This document shows, piece after piece, positions 1 to 11,069 of a stretch of DNA of 64,000 nucleotides. Source of the stretch: Anthostomella pinea (lineage: Eukaryota > Ascomycota > Sordariomycetes > Xylariales > Xylariaceae). Both the position numbers and the translations under genes were made by a program. Location of the stretch: contig CAUWAG010000018.1 of NCBI GenBank assembly GCA_963556695.1, forward strand, positions 4,402,001 to 4,466,000, given 5' to 3'. The notes under the pieces are model-generated. The model searched no databases. It was not told where the DNA came from and saw only the letters and a program-made list of their open reading frames with translations. Each line of letters starts with the position of its first letter. Positions within the stretch are counted from its first letter, which is position 1.

Positions 1-2112
1 AGGTTATCCAAATCGGCTCCGCTGAAGCCCTTGCACCTGGGATCGCGCGCCACGGCCTCCAGGACGTCCATATTGTCGTACGACGGCAGCAGACGCCTCA
101 TACGGGTTTTGAGAATCTCAACGCGGGCGTCTGCATCGGGCAGATCGACGAAAATATTGGTGCCCAGGCGTCCAGGGCGCAGAATGGCGGGATCGATGAT
201 ATCCGGGCGGTTCGTGGCTCCCACGACGTAGACGCCGACACGGCTGTTGATGCCGTCCATCTCCGTAAGCAGCTGGTTCACGACCCTGGCGCTCGAATCG
301 GGGCCATTGCCGTCACGTCGGGGCACGAGGGCGTCCAGCTCGTCGAAGAACAGGATACAGGGCGCCGAGGCACGGGCACGGCTGAACACCTGGCGTACGG
401 AGCGCTCTGATTCGCCCACGTATTTGTTGAGCAGCTCGGGGCCCTTCACGGAGATAAAGTTGGCTTTGGACTCGTTGGCCACGGCCTTGGCCAGCAGCGT
501 CTTACCACAGCCGGGGGGACCCCATAGGAGGACGCCGGAGGGTCCCTCGAGTCCGACGGCTGCGAATTCCTCTGGATGCTGTATGGGCTCGACGATAGAC
601 ATCATCAGCTGCTCCCGCACGTCCTGGAGGGCGCCAATATGAGCCCAGGTCGTGTCAGGTATCGTTGTGAACCCTTCGCGCTTCGAGGAGGGCTGGACGT
701 TCTCCACAGCGTCGAGCATATGCCGCATGGTGAGCAGGTATTTGTCCTCAGGTAAGGAATCGCGCGGCGCGGCCATCAGTGCGTAATGCAGCCGTACCAT
801 TGGTGATTCGTATTCGCTGTCGATTTCCATAGTTGACGAAGACGCCTCCTGGGCCTTTTCTGATATCAACTGTTCGACGATAGCGCTCTGGGCAACAGAA
901 ACCAGGTCTTCCAGGTCGGCACCAACGAATCCAGGTGTCCTCCGGGCCAGCAGCTTGTAGTCGATGTCATCCGAGACCTTGACTTTCCGTAGCATCCTTC
1001 GTAGGATAGCCTCTCGAGCTCCCTCGTTAGGGATGCCCAGACTGATCTCGTAGTTGAAGCGGCCGGCTCGACGTAGGGCAGGGTCGATGCTATCTGGTCG
1101 ATTCGTAGCAGCCAGGGTCACGACCAGGTTGCCTCCCATGCCCTCGGGGTTCAGGTCGTCCATACACGTGAGCATCTGGGCGACTATGCGCTTCTCCATC
1201 TCCCTCTGGGCGTTCTCTCGCTTGCCCATGATAGCATCGATCTCGTCGATGAAGATCAGGCATGGAGCCAGCTTCTTGGCTTCGTCGTATAGCTCCCGGA
1301 TCTTCTTCTCGGACTCTCCAGACATTCCGGCAACGAGGGAGGGGGCTGACACGGGTATGAAGGCTACCCCAAGTGCTGCGGCGTATGCCTTTGCTAGCAT
1401 GGTCTTGCCGCAGCCTGGGGGGCCGTGCAGTAGCACACCACGAGCTGGCTTCAGCAGCCCCTTCTGACAGGCCTCAGGGGCGCACATGGGTAGCGTGATC
1501 GACTTCACGAGGACCTTGATGGCCTCCTCCATACCCCCTAGGTCTTCTAGAGAGGTATCCGTAGGCGGGCTGCGGTCTTCCTTGGGCTGACCCTTGCGTT
1601 TCTTGGGCTTGGGCTCCCCGTTAGGTTGCCTATCGTTGGTCATCGCATGATCGACGGAAAAAGTGAGAGATTCGCCGCCTGGAGTCATTTCAGGAGTCGC
1701 CTCGGGCTGCTTTCGTGGTACGTTCCAGGACTTGCTGATGTGCTTGTTCATAACAAAATAGTCGCGCTCCTGTTGGCGGTCTTAGAGGAGGAGCTGTGAG
1801 GAACAGTGGTTATATGTTAGATGGCCATACCTTTGGTTTTGGAGATTGGTCAACCTGTCGCGCTTCGAGGGCTGCGTCTTCGTCGTCTTCAAGCTTTTCC
1901 TCCTTTCGCAGGCGCAAAACTCGCTCAATGGCGTCCTCGAGTGGGCGCTTCTTCTGGCGCGCGAGGCTTGAGTTTGATCGCTTGATCCAATCGTAAACGC
2001 CAGAAACTGTGAATCTGGCTGGTTTGGTACTGTCGCGCTCGTGGTCGTCCTCAAACTTGCGCACTATCTGATAGACATCGCGGTCCAGGCCTTGCAGCGT
2101 TCTGGGAGGCAT
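1..2112 (-). CDS. RIX7: Ribosome biogenesis AAA ATPase Rix7 (NVL homologue), 3' end outside window
   Basis: Exons read on the minus strand are 2112..1831 and 1769..1, with a 61-bp intron (1830..1770, GTATGG...AACAG). The frame is phase 0 across the junction and stays open to the window edge, giving about 683 residues. The ATG at 2112 starts a short helical N-terminal domain (MPPRTLQGLDRD...) followed by a basic/acidic linker. Two AAA modules follow. D1 has Walker A GPPGCGKT and Walker B IFIDEIDAI. D2 has a second GPPGCGKT, Walker B LFFDELDAL and the second-region-of-homology text GATNRPD. This order and the N-terminal domain fit Rix7/NVL rather than Cdc48. In yeast, Rix7 extracts Nsa1 from pre-60S particles in the nucleolus. 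That role is family knowledge. The C-terminal tail is not visible. It is divergent to VPS20. Confidence 0.93.
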
Positions 2113-3374
2113 TGTGATCGTATTTGTATTTGCCTTGAATGATATGTCTGGGTACAGCTTGGTAACATGCTCACAATACGTGAGTCATTTGGTTCGTGGA
2201 GAAATCAGCTCACGAAGGCTTGAAGGCGCTGAACCAAGGCCGTGTAGGTTGAAAAGTTTGGATTTTGAGATAGAAAATAAAAGTGGGGGTTCATGATCAG
2301 ATGCCAATGTCAATCGGCCAGAGCAAAAAAAGGTAACAAAGGACATGTTCTGCTTGATTATCACACTGCCACAGCCAGGAATTAACAGTAATAATGCATG
2401 CTTATCTTTTTTTAAATTCTCATCTTCTAGAGGGAGTGGAGAAACGTGCTGGAGGGAGACATCAGACCTCATGTCTTTGACGCTATGGTCAGATGCAGAA
2501 GCCTAACCTTGGTGCACTCATGCTAAGTATGAGTAAGACTTGGTTCTTCATGCCATGACCAGGTACAACCGGAACATTGAAGCATCTTGCTCTGCCAGGC
2601 AACCTCGACACGTCCAAATCAAGAGGTCTGGTTAGAGTACATGAGGGTGTCAAGTTAAGTCTCTGAGGCAATGGGATAATCCTCCCTGAAGCAGCTTACA
2701 CCAGTAGTAAATGATGCGTTATTGCCTATGTCGCTGTTTCAGATAGGTGCGATCTTCCCCGAACCCCTTTCTCGTGACTGGGTGGGTGTAAGTGCTCTGT
2801 ATGAAAGGATGCAGTGTCGAGTCTCGACATGCAGATGGTTTACAAAGTAGATGCCACGACATGACCTCAAAGAGCTGTGAATAATCTCGTGACATCATGT
2901 ATGCCTTGTCGGAACATGATGTGCCACATGAAGTACCATGAGGTACTGGCTTTCTGTTCAGATCACCGCTTGACTCCTTGAGGAGCGTAAAGACCTCGAG
3001 AGCATCTGAGTGAGTCCTGGATCAAATTCTTCACATGTGACAAGTTTCCACCATTGAAGCCCAGAAAGCGCCAAGACAATCACCGCACTGCGTCATCCAC
3101 CCAAGTTAACCTCCTGCTCTAATCGATAAAGCCCAGCTGCCAGTGCCGCCCCCAAATGCGACGACATTCCACCAAGACACCACGCACGGAACAAGCACGA
3201 GACCAGATTGAACAACAGACGACGACAACAGTGACAACGATACGCGAACCACATAGTGACAACAGTCTCCCTCCCACCTCCTGCGAACTCTCCTCTCACC
3301 CTCGGACCATGTGCCCGGCGGAGTCCACGACGGATTCCAGGGCAAGGTGAAGAACACACCCACCCACACGCACC
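2113..3374. other. Intergenic region between divergent RIX7 and VPS20
   Basis: About 1.26 kb that must hold both promoters and 5' leaders. I see no convincing coding frame, tRNA or repeat. The ~250 bp upstream of the VPS20 start is rich in AAC/ACA/CCA triplets, like many fungal 5' leaders. Confidence 0.6.
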
Positions 3375-4181
3375 ATGGGCAACAGCAACAGCAGAGTAAC
3401 CGCCCAAGACAAGTGAGTACAGTCCAAGTCCAGTCCCCGTCACATACACAACACAACCAACTAACCACCCCTCCCCTCCCCAACAGAGCAATCCTAGACC
3501 TAAAACTCCAGCGCGACAAACTGCACCAATACCAACGACGCATCCGGCACCTAACCGACGCCGAAACTAATATCGCGCGGCGCCTGCTCGCCGAAGACGA
3601 CAAGCCGCGCGCCCTGCTCGCCCTCCGGCGCAAGAAGTACCAAGAGTCCCTGCTCGCAAAGACAGACGCCCAACTAGAACAGCTCGAGGCGCTGACGCGC
3701 AACGTCGAGTTCGCGCTCATCCAGAAGGACATCGTGTTCGGCCTGCAGCAGGGCACGCGCGTGCTCAAGGAGATCCACGCCGAGATGGGCGGGATTGAGC
3801 ATGTCGAGAAGCTTATGGGGGAGTCGGCGGATGCGGTTGCTTATCAGAAGGTGCGCGTGCCTCCAAATCCCTTCCCCTGTACTCCCTCAACCCTTACCCC
3901 CTTTCTGCCTACCGTTTACTATGCTATATACGACCGGGCTGCGGCTAATATGATGTGTTTGGCTTGTACAGGAGGTGAGCGAGATGCTGGGCGGTCGCAT
4001 CACGAACCAGGACGAGGACGAGGTCGAGGACGAGATGGCCGCCCTCGAGCTCGAGATCAACGGGCCGGCACACTTGCCCGAGGTCCCCAATACGACACTA
4101 CCCGAACCCGACGTCGAGGAGCAGGAACCAGAGGCGGCGCCAGAAAGGCAACCAGAGAGGCAGCTGATGCCCGCCTCATGA
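3375..4181 (+). CDS. VPS20: ESCRT-III subunit Vps20 (CHMP6 homologue)
   Basis: Three exons: 3375..3412, 3487..3850 and 3972..4181 (203 aa). Introns are 74 bp (GTGAGT...CAACAG) and 121 bp (GTGCGC...GTACAG), and all phases close. I chose the ATG at 3375 because it gives MGNSNS, an N-myristoylation signal as expected for Vps20. The body is the basic helical Snf7 fold (LRRKKYQESLLAKTDAQLEQ), and the C-terminal tail is acidic and Glu/Pro-rich (the MIM/autoinhibitory region). Vps20 links ESCRT-II to Snf7 polymerisation on endosomes during multivesicular-body sorting. That role comes from the family. Longer frames that read through the first intron start upstream at a non-ATG codon and lack the myristoylation site. 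Confidence 0.93.
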
Positions 4182-4841
4182 TAGAGGCCACGCACAACAT
4201 ACAACAAGCAGTACGCGACAAGGACAAGGACGGCGCCCGGTCGATTTTGTATAGATTTGCAAGCGAGTATGGGATAATACGTTGGCATAGACAGGAGTTG
4301 GTCACCAATGAAAATGTCGAGTATCATCAGACAATGACCCTCTATTGTCTTGAAAGGTCTTGTTCAAGACACAGTCGATACCTCGACATGCTTTTTGGTA
4401 GTAGTATATACAACAGTAGATCAACACTGTCCCACCAGAGGGGGACGCCCTCCATCTTCCGTTTCAGCCATACACAGGCGAGGGGCCCAATGCAATTCCA
4501 CCTAATGCTTCATCCAAACTCCTCTGTAACATATACATTGGCAATGTCTTTGCCTGACGGCTCATGCAGTTCCTCTCCAACGCCAATGAATGCAACAATG
4601 CTCCCAAAGAAACCTCAACAATGTCAGATGACGGGGTATCTCAGATGCTGTTCCGGTCCATGGCATTTACCCAGTTCCGGTCCATGACATTTACCCAGTT
4701 CCTTCCCTGTCCTGAACGTTGCACATGATTGTTCGAGTCCTTTGACCAGCCCTTCTATATGCGACCTTCGAAACGCCTTCAAAGCACAAACTGTTGGAAT
4801 ATGCCGTATGCCCAGTCGAACGTGTACCATATCGAAGATAA
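4182..4841. other. Convergent intergenic region, VPS20 to DUF2293 gene
   Basis: Shared 3' flank of two convergent genes, about 660 bp. It contains a 24-bp tandem duplication (listed separately). There is otherwise no supported gene. Frames that cross it have no family features. Confidence 0.6.
4651..4698. repeat. 24-bp tandem duplication
   Basis: Two adjacent 24-bp units beginning TTCCGGTCCATG, 4651..4674 and 4675..4698, differing at one base (GGCATT versus GACATT). It lies in the 3' intergenic space. Confidence 0.85.
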
Positions 4842-7768
4842 TCAGTCCACATAAATCACCTCCCGGCGCTCGGGAAGGTGTTGTCCGGGGTGTGGGACGC
4901 GAGGCGCCTCGTAGGCAGAGGCAGGAGGAAAGACCGGGAATGGTCGCTGGTGGTCTCGTCGATAGTCCATCTCAGGCCCTGCAACTTGGACTGGTCCGTA
5001 GAAGTGACCATCTCTCTGTTCTAGATGCGGCTTCGGCTGCGGGTGTGCCACTGGGGCCAAGTGCGGATGCATGGGGGCACCTCGGCTGGTCTCGTAGCGC
5101 CTAGAATCCGTGTCAGCTAATCTCAAATTCTCACAGGTCGTCGTCAGAGATTTCCGGTACGCGTCGATTCTTGTGCTTCCTGAGGCCCGCCCGACTTACA
5201 TTTCGTAGCGTTCTGGTTCGCGACGGACAGTATGAACTTCCCTGGGAGTATTGCCAGTCCACTCCATTGGAGCACGCTCTGGCTCCTGACCTCGAATGAT
5301 CTCCCGGTAGTGGCCAGGCGGATAGCCAGGTGGTACGTCAAGGCGACGATGTGGCGTCTCGGGAGCTAAATGCAGTACAAGAGGCTCGTGATGCAAGGCT
5401 TGGCCGAAGGAACCCTGATGAACACCGTTTTGGCGAGCGTCAGAGACAACTCGAGACATGGGACTGGGCTCATCCACATAGATCACTCGCGATGCATCTC
5501 GACTACGAGGGTCTCCTTGAGCAGGTGCATTATGCAAAAGCTCTCCCCGAGGGGGTAGGAACCCGCGTGCGCTGTAGGGCTCTTGAGGAGGCCCTCGCAT
5601 CTCGACTACATGGCGAGGTCGGTGGTCGTCATCTCCGTCAAGGAAGATCGGATTGGCCCTGGTCCTAGGAGGACCAACCTCACGGCTATACAGTTGAACT
5701 TCCTCCCTGGGCAACGCCCAAGAGTTGTTGTCAGGCATAACGCGCTCGGCGGCTCTCGAAGGTGCGAGCGGACGATCTGAAAGGTATTCAAACGCGGCAC
5801 GACGGTGATCCTCAATTTGACCTTCGCGATTCACACGGACATATGAGGAACTAGGGTGCGCAACGGGCCCATCATGATAAGGTATGACACGACGACGCTT
5901 TGCGTCGTTCTCGTCAACATCCATCATAGCACCGGGAGACCGGAGGAGAGGGGCAGAAACACCAGGTTCAACCATAGTGCGAGAAATCACACGAGGAACT
6001 TCTGCAAACTGTCGGGACTCACGATACAAAACCTGAGGAGCACGTTGTGAGCCCTGGGTGTGGGCAGGCGACGTCGGCTCTATAGACGGCACCAGAAGAT
6101 CCTGCAGGCCAGTTCTCACTGGCGACAGCGGGATGTGCGAGCGGCTGTGGTTCGACAAGTGTTGCCCAACTTTGGGTCTTTCACTCTCCATTCTGCGGAT
6201 GATCCGAGGAGAAGCATCACGCATGTGGCTGTCGGGAGGGTCGTAAGGCATTGCTCCTGTCATCCTTCCGTGGTATCCGTTAGAGAAATGACATGGCTCG
6301 CCTCGTGCTTCCATGCGACCTTGGATGTGCCCGGCATTCGGTGTATGTTGGACTGTTATGGTTGGCTCACGATCTGAGCTTACTAGGTAAACAGGGCCGT
6401 TACTCCTGCTGAGGTTCATAGGCGCCGGACCATGATCGAACTGATCGTTCTGTTGAGGTTGACTTCCGAAGGCCTCAGCAGCAGCAGCATATCTCCTAAA
6501 TCGCTGTTGCGTCTTTCGAGCAATTCTCTTGTCGGCTTTCGTGACAACCCGCTGTCTAGGCGGTGTCAGAGGGCCGACGAATATGGATCCGTTACTCTGG
6601 CCGTTGGCGGCCGGCTGTTGGTTAGGCATGAAATTGTTCTGCGGCGCGACTTGGTTGTCTACCACCGCTCTGGCGTTGGGAACGCGACCATCTTCGGGGC
6701 CACTGCTTTCATCCTCGGACTCGCCTTCGGAATCAGAAATCTCGACAACTTCTCGAAGGATCTCCTCGAGCTGATCACGGCCAGTCTCTTCGTCCCCTCG
6801 CCACTTGACGATAATGTCTAGACACGGTTTCTCTACAGCTTTGCGAGCGTTTGCCCAGTCTGCCTCTTTCAACAGCTGATCGTAGCGGGTGTGGGTATGT
6901 CTGATGTGGGCAAGAGCAGCGAGCTGAACCCTTCGTGCCAATGGGATGTCTGTGGCCATACCGACTTTGACTTCGCCGTGGAATTTGGTATCCTGCGCCG
7001 CAACACGGGATCAATACTGCGTAAGGGTGTTGTAAGTGGAGCTCGGGATGTGGGTAACATACCTTGTTAAAGGCGTGTTCTATGATCTCGTGCCTGTCGG
7101 TGTTGGGTATTCTTGGGAAGAGATCTCTCAGTACAGCGTCGGCTTCACGGTTGATATCTTCCTGTCTGAGCGGTATAGGCTCGGGATCGCCGGGTCGACG
7201 AGTTCTAGCAGCGTGATCATGGTGGCCTTCCTCTTTCAAGACTTCGCGGGCGGCGTCAACGATGGACTGCCGAAAGTGGTAGCCGGCTCGGTTCATGTGG
7301 TGGTCGAGCATCCCGGGGTCTTTCGAGGCCTGGTCGATCCAATGTCAGTTATTTCCGCTGCTGATAGAAGCGAACGAACCTACGGAGACGATGAAGAACA
7401 TGGCATCAAGCTCGCGCGATCGCTCTTTGCATGCTTGCGACAACTCGGGGTGTCCAGTGGGGATGAACTCGAAGCCTGGGGGCGGACGCCTATCGGTGGT
7501 GATCTGTGCCTGGTGAGTACTGTACGGTAGGTTGGATTCTCGGCTTCTCCGCAGCATAAACTACCTCGAACTCCAGCTTCTTCTTCTTGTCGGCATTCTC
7601 GACTGATTCGAAGTACGTCTTGTGCTTCAGCTTGGGTGCCGCCTTTAGCGGGTTGAGGTTTCTCCAAACACGGTCCTGGTACAGTCGGGCTCTCTCGACC
7701 TTCTGGCGGCGCAAATGGGCCTGCACGCCGTGGGTAGTGGCAGGCGCCTTCTTCTTCTCTTTGGCCAT
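4842..7768 (-). CDS. DUF2293 domain protein with long disordered tail
   Basis: Five exons on the minus strand: 7768..7565, 7509..7384, 7329..7063, 6992..5200 and 5100..4842. This gives 882 aa, with introns of 55, 54, 70 and 99 bp. The start MAKEKKK gives a basic N-terminus. Exons 2-4 carry the fungal DUF2293 block (PPPGFEFIPTGHPEL, then LRDLFPRIPN, then ARRVQLAALAHIRHTHTRYD), roughly residues 110-250. After residue 280 the protein is disordered, rich in Arg, Pro and His, with a possible nuclear signal (AKRRRV). It also holds several hydrophobic-acidic stretches resembling SUMO-interacting motifs. The last intron splices between ...ERYEM and RYETSRG, so the protein ends in VIYVD rather than stopping just after the donor. 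The molecular function of DUF2293 is not established. It is divergent to ATP5. Confidence 0.85.
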
Positions 7769-8504
7769 CACGACAGTGTTCCTAGTCTTACCATAGTAGT
7801 AGAAACAGACGGGCTGCTGGTGATATAGGTATAGAGGAAAAGGAAAGAAAAAGCGGTGGCTACGCTGGGATGGCTACCGCATCATCCGGCACTGAATGCG
7901 CGCTTTGACCAAGAGTCCTGAATATGCGCAGAGCAGAGCAGAGCAAGACAGATGATGATGCCTTGTCGCGCAGCAGCTGGAGGGGACGAGTGGAAAGAAA
8001 TGTCACAGTAGCACGCCTAGAGAATGACGACCTGATGGATGATGGACATCTGTCAGACGTAGCAGTCGAGGGAGATACTCTTGCTGGGCAATGCGGAAAC
8101 CCAGCTCGCCCAGGGAATGCTCTTTCCTGAATCTCTTGTGGGTGTTGAGGAGTGAGAAGTGGGAGAAATGGAGGGCTGAGCAAGTGCAGCCTGATGGAAC
8201 CTGCAGGTGATGAACCTGACTGCCTGAGTCGGGTTCGAGATTCCCGGGTCAAATGTTTGGTTGGGTGTGCCTTGGACTTGAAATCAAGCCACACCCAGTC
8301 CATTGTTAGCTCCATGTCGCTCTAGTCTTTGTTGTGGCTGAGGCTCCGGCAGCCTCATTTCCAATTGGCCCGGCCCGTCGGTCGCTTCGTTGATTTCTCG
8401 CAGGCCAGACAGACAACCTTCAATTTGTGAGGACGCCGCAGCTCGAGAGAACGACACCCGATCATCCCCCTTCGATTCCACACGCAACCCCTACCTACGC
8501 CGTC
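7769..8504. promoter_or_regulatory. Divergent promoter region, DUF2293 gene / ATP5
   Basis: 736 bp between two divergently transcribed starts. It includes CT-rich and GA-rich tracts. I see no supported ORF. Specific factor sites cannot be assigned by eye. Confidence 0.5.
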
Positions 8505-9397
8505 ATGCTGTCTCGACAGGCAATCCGCTCAATTCGGGCTGCAGCTCCCCAGCGGACGTTTGCCCGGACCTATGCCGCTGCCGCTGCCACCCAGGACGTG
8601 AAGCCCCCCGTCGCTGTCTACGGCCTTGACGGCACCTACGCCACTGCTCTGGTACGACGACCCACTCCCACGGCCTGATGGATGATATATATAGTCGGAC
8701 AAGTGTCTCGTCGGTCAATTGGGGCGCTCGGAGCTCTAGAATGAGCCTCGAGAGTGGCATGCGCCATAACGAAGAAGAGCCAGACGACTGACGCCTGAGC
8801 CATTTAGTACACGGCAGCCGTGAAGACCTCATCCCTCGACCCGACCGCGAAGGCCCTGAGCTCCCTCGGCGAGCTCTGCCACAGAGACGCCAAGCTGAAC
8901 TCCATCCTGAACACACCGACGCTGACCGACGGCGACAAGAGCGCCATCATCGCCGAGCTGCAGAAGTCGATGGGCGCCTCCGGCTCCAACGAGACCATCA
9001 AGAACTTCCTCGACACGCTGGCCGAGAACAACCGCCTGGGGCTCCTGAACAACGTCTGCGAAAAGTTTGGCGAGCTCATGAGCGCCTCCCGCGGCGAGCT
9101 CGAGATGGTCGTTACTAGCGCCCAGGTATGTTCCGGACTTTGCACACCCACTGTTTACCAGGGATAGAGGACTGACTGAGGATACTACAGCAATTGGACA
9201 ACAAGACGCTCTCGCGTCTCGAATCCGCCGTCTCCAAGTCTCCGATGGTCGGCCAGGGCAAGAAGCTGAAGGTGACGAACACGGTCAACCCAGACATCGT
9301 CGGTGGCCTGGTTGTCGAGATTGGCGACCGAACTATCGACCTCTCCGTGTCCTCCAAGATCGCCAAGATGAACAAGCTCCTCAACGACACCCTGTAA
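8505..9397 (+). CDS. ATP5: Mitochondrial F1Fo ATP synthase OSCP subunit (ATP5)
   Basis: Three exons: 8505..8651, 8808..9125 and 9191..9397 (223 aa). Introns are 156 bp and 65 bp, both phase 0. The N-terminus (MLSRQAIRSIRAAAPQRTFA) is a typical mitochondrial presequence rich in Arg/Ala/Ser with no acids. The mature part begins near PPVAVYGLDGTYATAL, then a helical OSCP N-domain, and ends with the conserved C-terminal beta block (GGLVVEIGDRTIDLSVSSKI). OSCP sits on top of the alpha3beta3 head and ties it to the peripheral stalk. Length matches the family (~210-220 aa). There is nothing unusual in the gene. Confidence 0.96.
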
Positions 9398-11069
9398 AAC
9401 TATCTCTCTTTTGTCTTAAAGAAAGGTCCCGAGGGTGAAGGCCATCAGCATGGGGTGCCACTTCGCGGAGTGGGAAGATCCGGTTTTCTCTTCGCTCGAG
9501 ATGCCGTTGTGTATAGGAGCGTAGCATAGAAAGAAGCATTCGTCCTCCAAGCCGGGTTTTACTAAGACGTGGCCGATATAATCCTTATTTTGAGCTGCCT
9601 GTCTAATATCCAAGACTGATGAAACATACGCTGGGCTTTTATTTGTAGTAAAAGGGGGGTAATTGAGCCCGCTCGAAAGATGCCGTCTCTCAAATAGGAA
9701 CTCGGAAGTCGAAGAACTCGTATATCAATGATCCGGCAAGGCAAGCAACGAGGTTAGCAAATCAGCGCACCCAAATGCAAACTTCAACTCCAGCTCAACC
9801 AGATAGTAAACTCGACCACACACCACGATGCCTGTCTATACTTCTTACATAACCTATAAACCTGCTACACACCAACCTCAAGTCAAGTCCCTTGACTCAG
9901 TGCCAGAGTGCCAGAGTCACCACGTCGTCTCCGAACCGAACACGGCTGTACAGTATACGCCCCTTCATCATGAGACGCCAGGCAAGCAGCTGATAGTTCG
10001 AAGTTGGCATTAGACAACACAGCGCTTGACCTGACAATACCAGGAACCCAACTGACCGACTGTATCACGTAACAAAGGCACTGGACGATCCACCACGTTC
10101 CCATCGAACCCGGGCTCCTCCCTCCATTCACATGTATAAGGCGAGCAGCTGCAAGGGGGCAATGTAAAGACATACTCCAGCTTCATCTTCAGCTAAACGA
10201 AGCCAACCAGCTTTTCAGAAGGCATTGCGTCCGAGTCGCCTCGTAGAGAGGTCAATATGATGAACGACAACGACAACTACCCAAGTGGCATCCATCCAAA
10301 AAGAACGATACCCCTGTTCACACAACCCATTAACTCCAGGCAAAGTCTCTCTCCCTTCCCCTGGTTCCAATGCCAGAATTCCACCACATCGTTCCCAAAT
10401 ACCGGTTTTTACCCCCCTTCATCAGACGCCAGGCGAGCAGCCGAAAGGGGGGGATATATATAGAAACAGCACAGCACTCCACGACCACGTCAGGGCCCGA
10501 CTACATGTACGATGTACCGGTAACAGAAAGCACTGAACGGCTTCGCATCCCGTGCCCATACATTGCAACCTTGGGCTCGAACGCTGCAATCCGTAGGAGG
10601 CGCGAAACACACAAGGTCGGACGTCTACACCAGGAGTACCAAGCATTGGGTCAAGTGCCCAGCAACCTTCGTAACCACACAGATCATACAAGCTCATTCG
10701 CATCAGCAGTACTCCCCAACCACGAGTATCAATAATGAAACAGTATCACGTCACCGGTCTAGACATTATGATCTAGCAAGTGTCCATGGTAACTGACGTG
10801 TATTGGTAACTGACGTGTATTGGTAACTGACGTGTATTGGTAACTGACGTGTATTGAAGGAAGACCTATGGACACCACCACGCACTCATTCTCTTTCTGC
10901 AGGGTACGCATACACTATTAAGAATCCCCTTTTCCTCTCTACCCACCTTTGCGACCCCGTCTTTCTGCTTCTATCATCAAGGTCCTCTAGCCACTCTAAA
11001 CCAAGTGTATGGCCGTTGGGCCTCTTCCTGTATGAGCTCTGTATCTCTATATTTGCCGCGTTGCCGTGT
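9398..11069. other. Convergent intergenic region with short repeats
   Basis: About 1.67 kb between the 3' ends of ATP5 and the GH63-like gene. No coding frame shows family features or a credible intron set. It holds a 17-bp tandem repeat (10788..10855). It also has an imperfect dispersed repeat: CCCTTCATCA..GACGCCAGGC at 9961..9992 and 10415..10443, with a weaker partial copy near 10139..10160. Confidence 0.55.
10788..10855. repeat. 17-bp tandem repeat, four exact copies
   Basis: Four consecutive perfect units of GGTAACTGACGTGTATT (10788, 10805, 10822, 10839). The unit contains TGACGT, the half-site core of bZIP/CRE-like elements. It lies about 215 bp beyond the stop codon of the minus-strand GH63-like gene. 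Confidence 0.92.

Noticed and set aside
3106..3768. 220-codon minus-strand frame over VPS20
   Set aside because: It is a shadow of the GC-rich VPS20 exon on the other strand, with Cys/Ser/Arg-rich nonsense composition.
3311..4687. 458-codon plus-strand frame reading through VPS20 introns
   Set aside because: It ignores both introns, starts upstream of the myristoylated ATG and loses the Snf7 frame after 3850.
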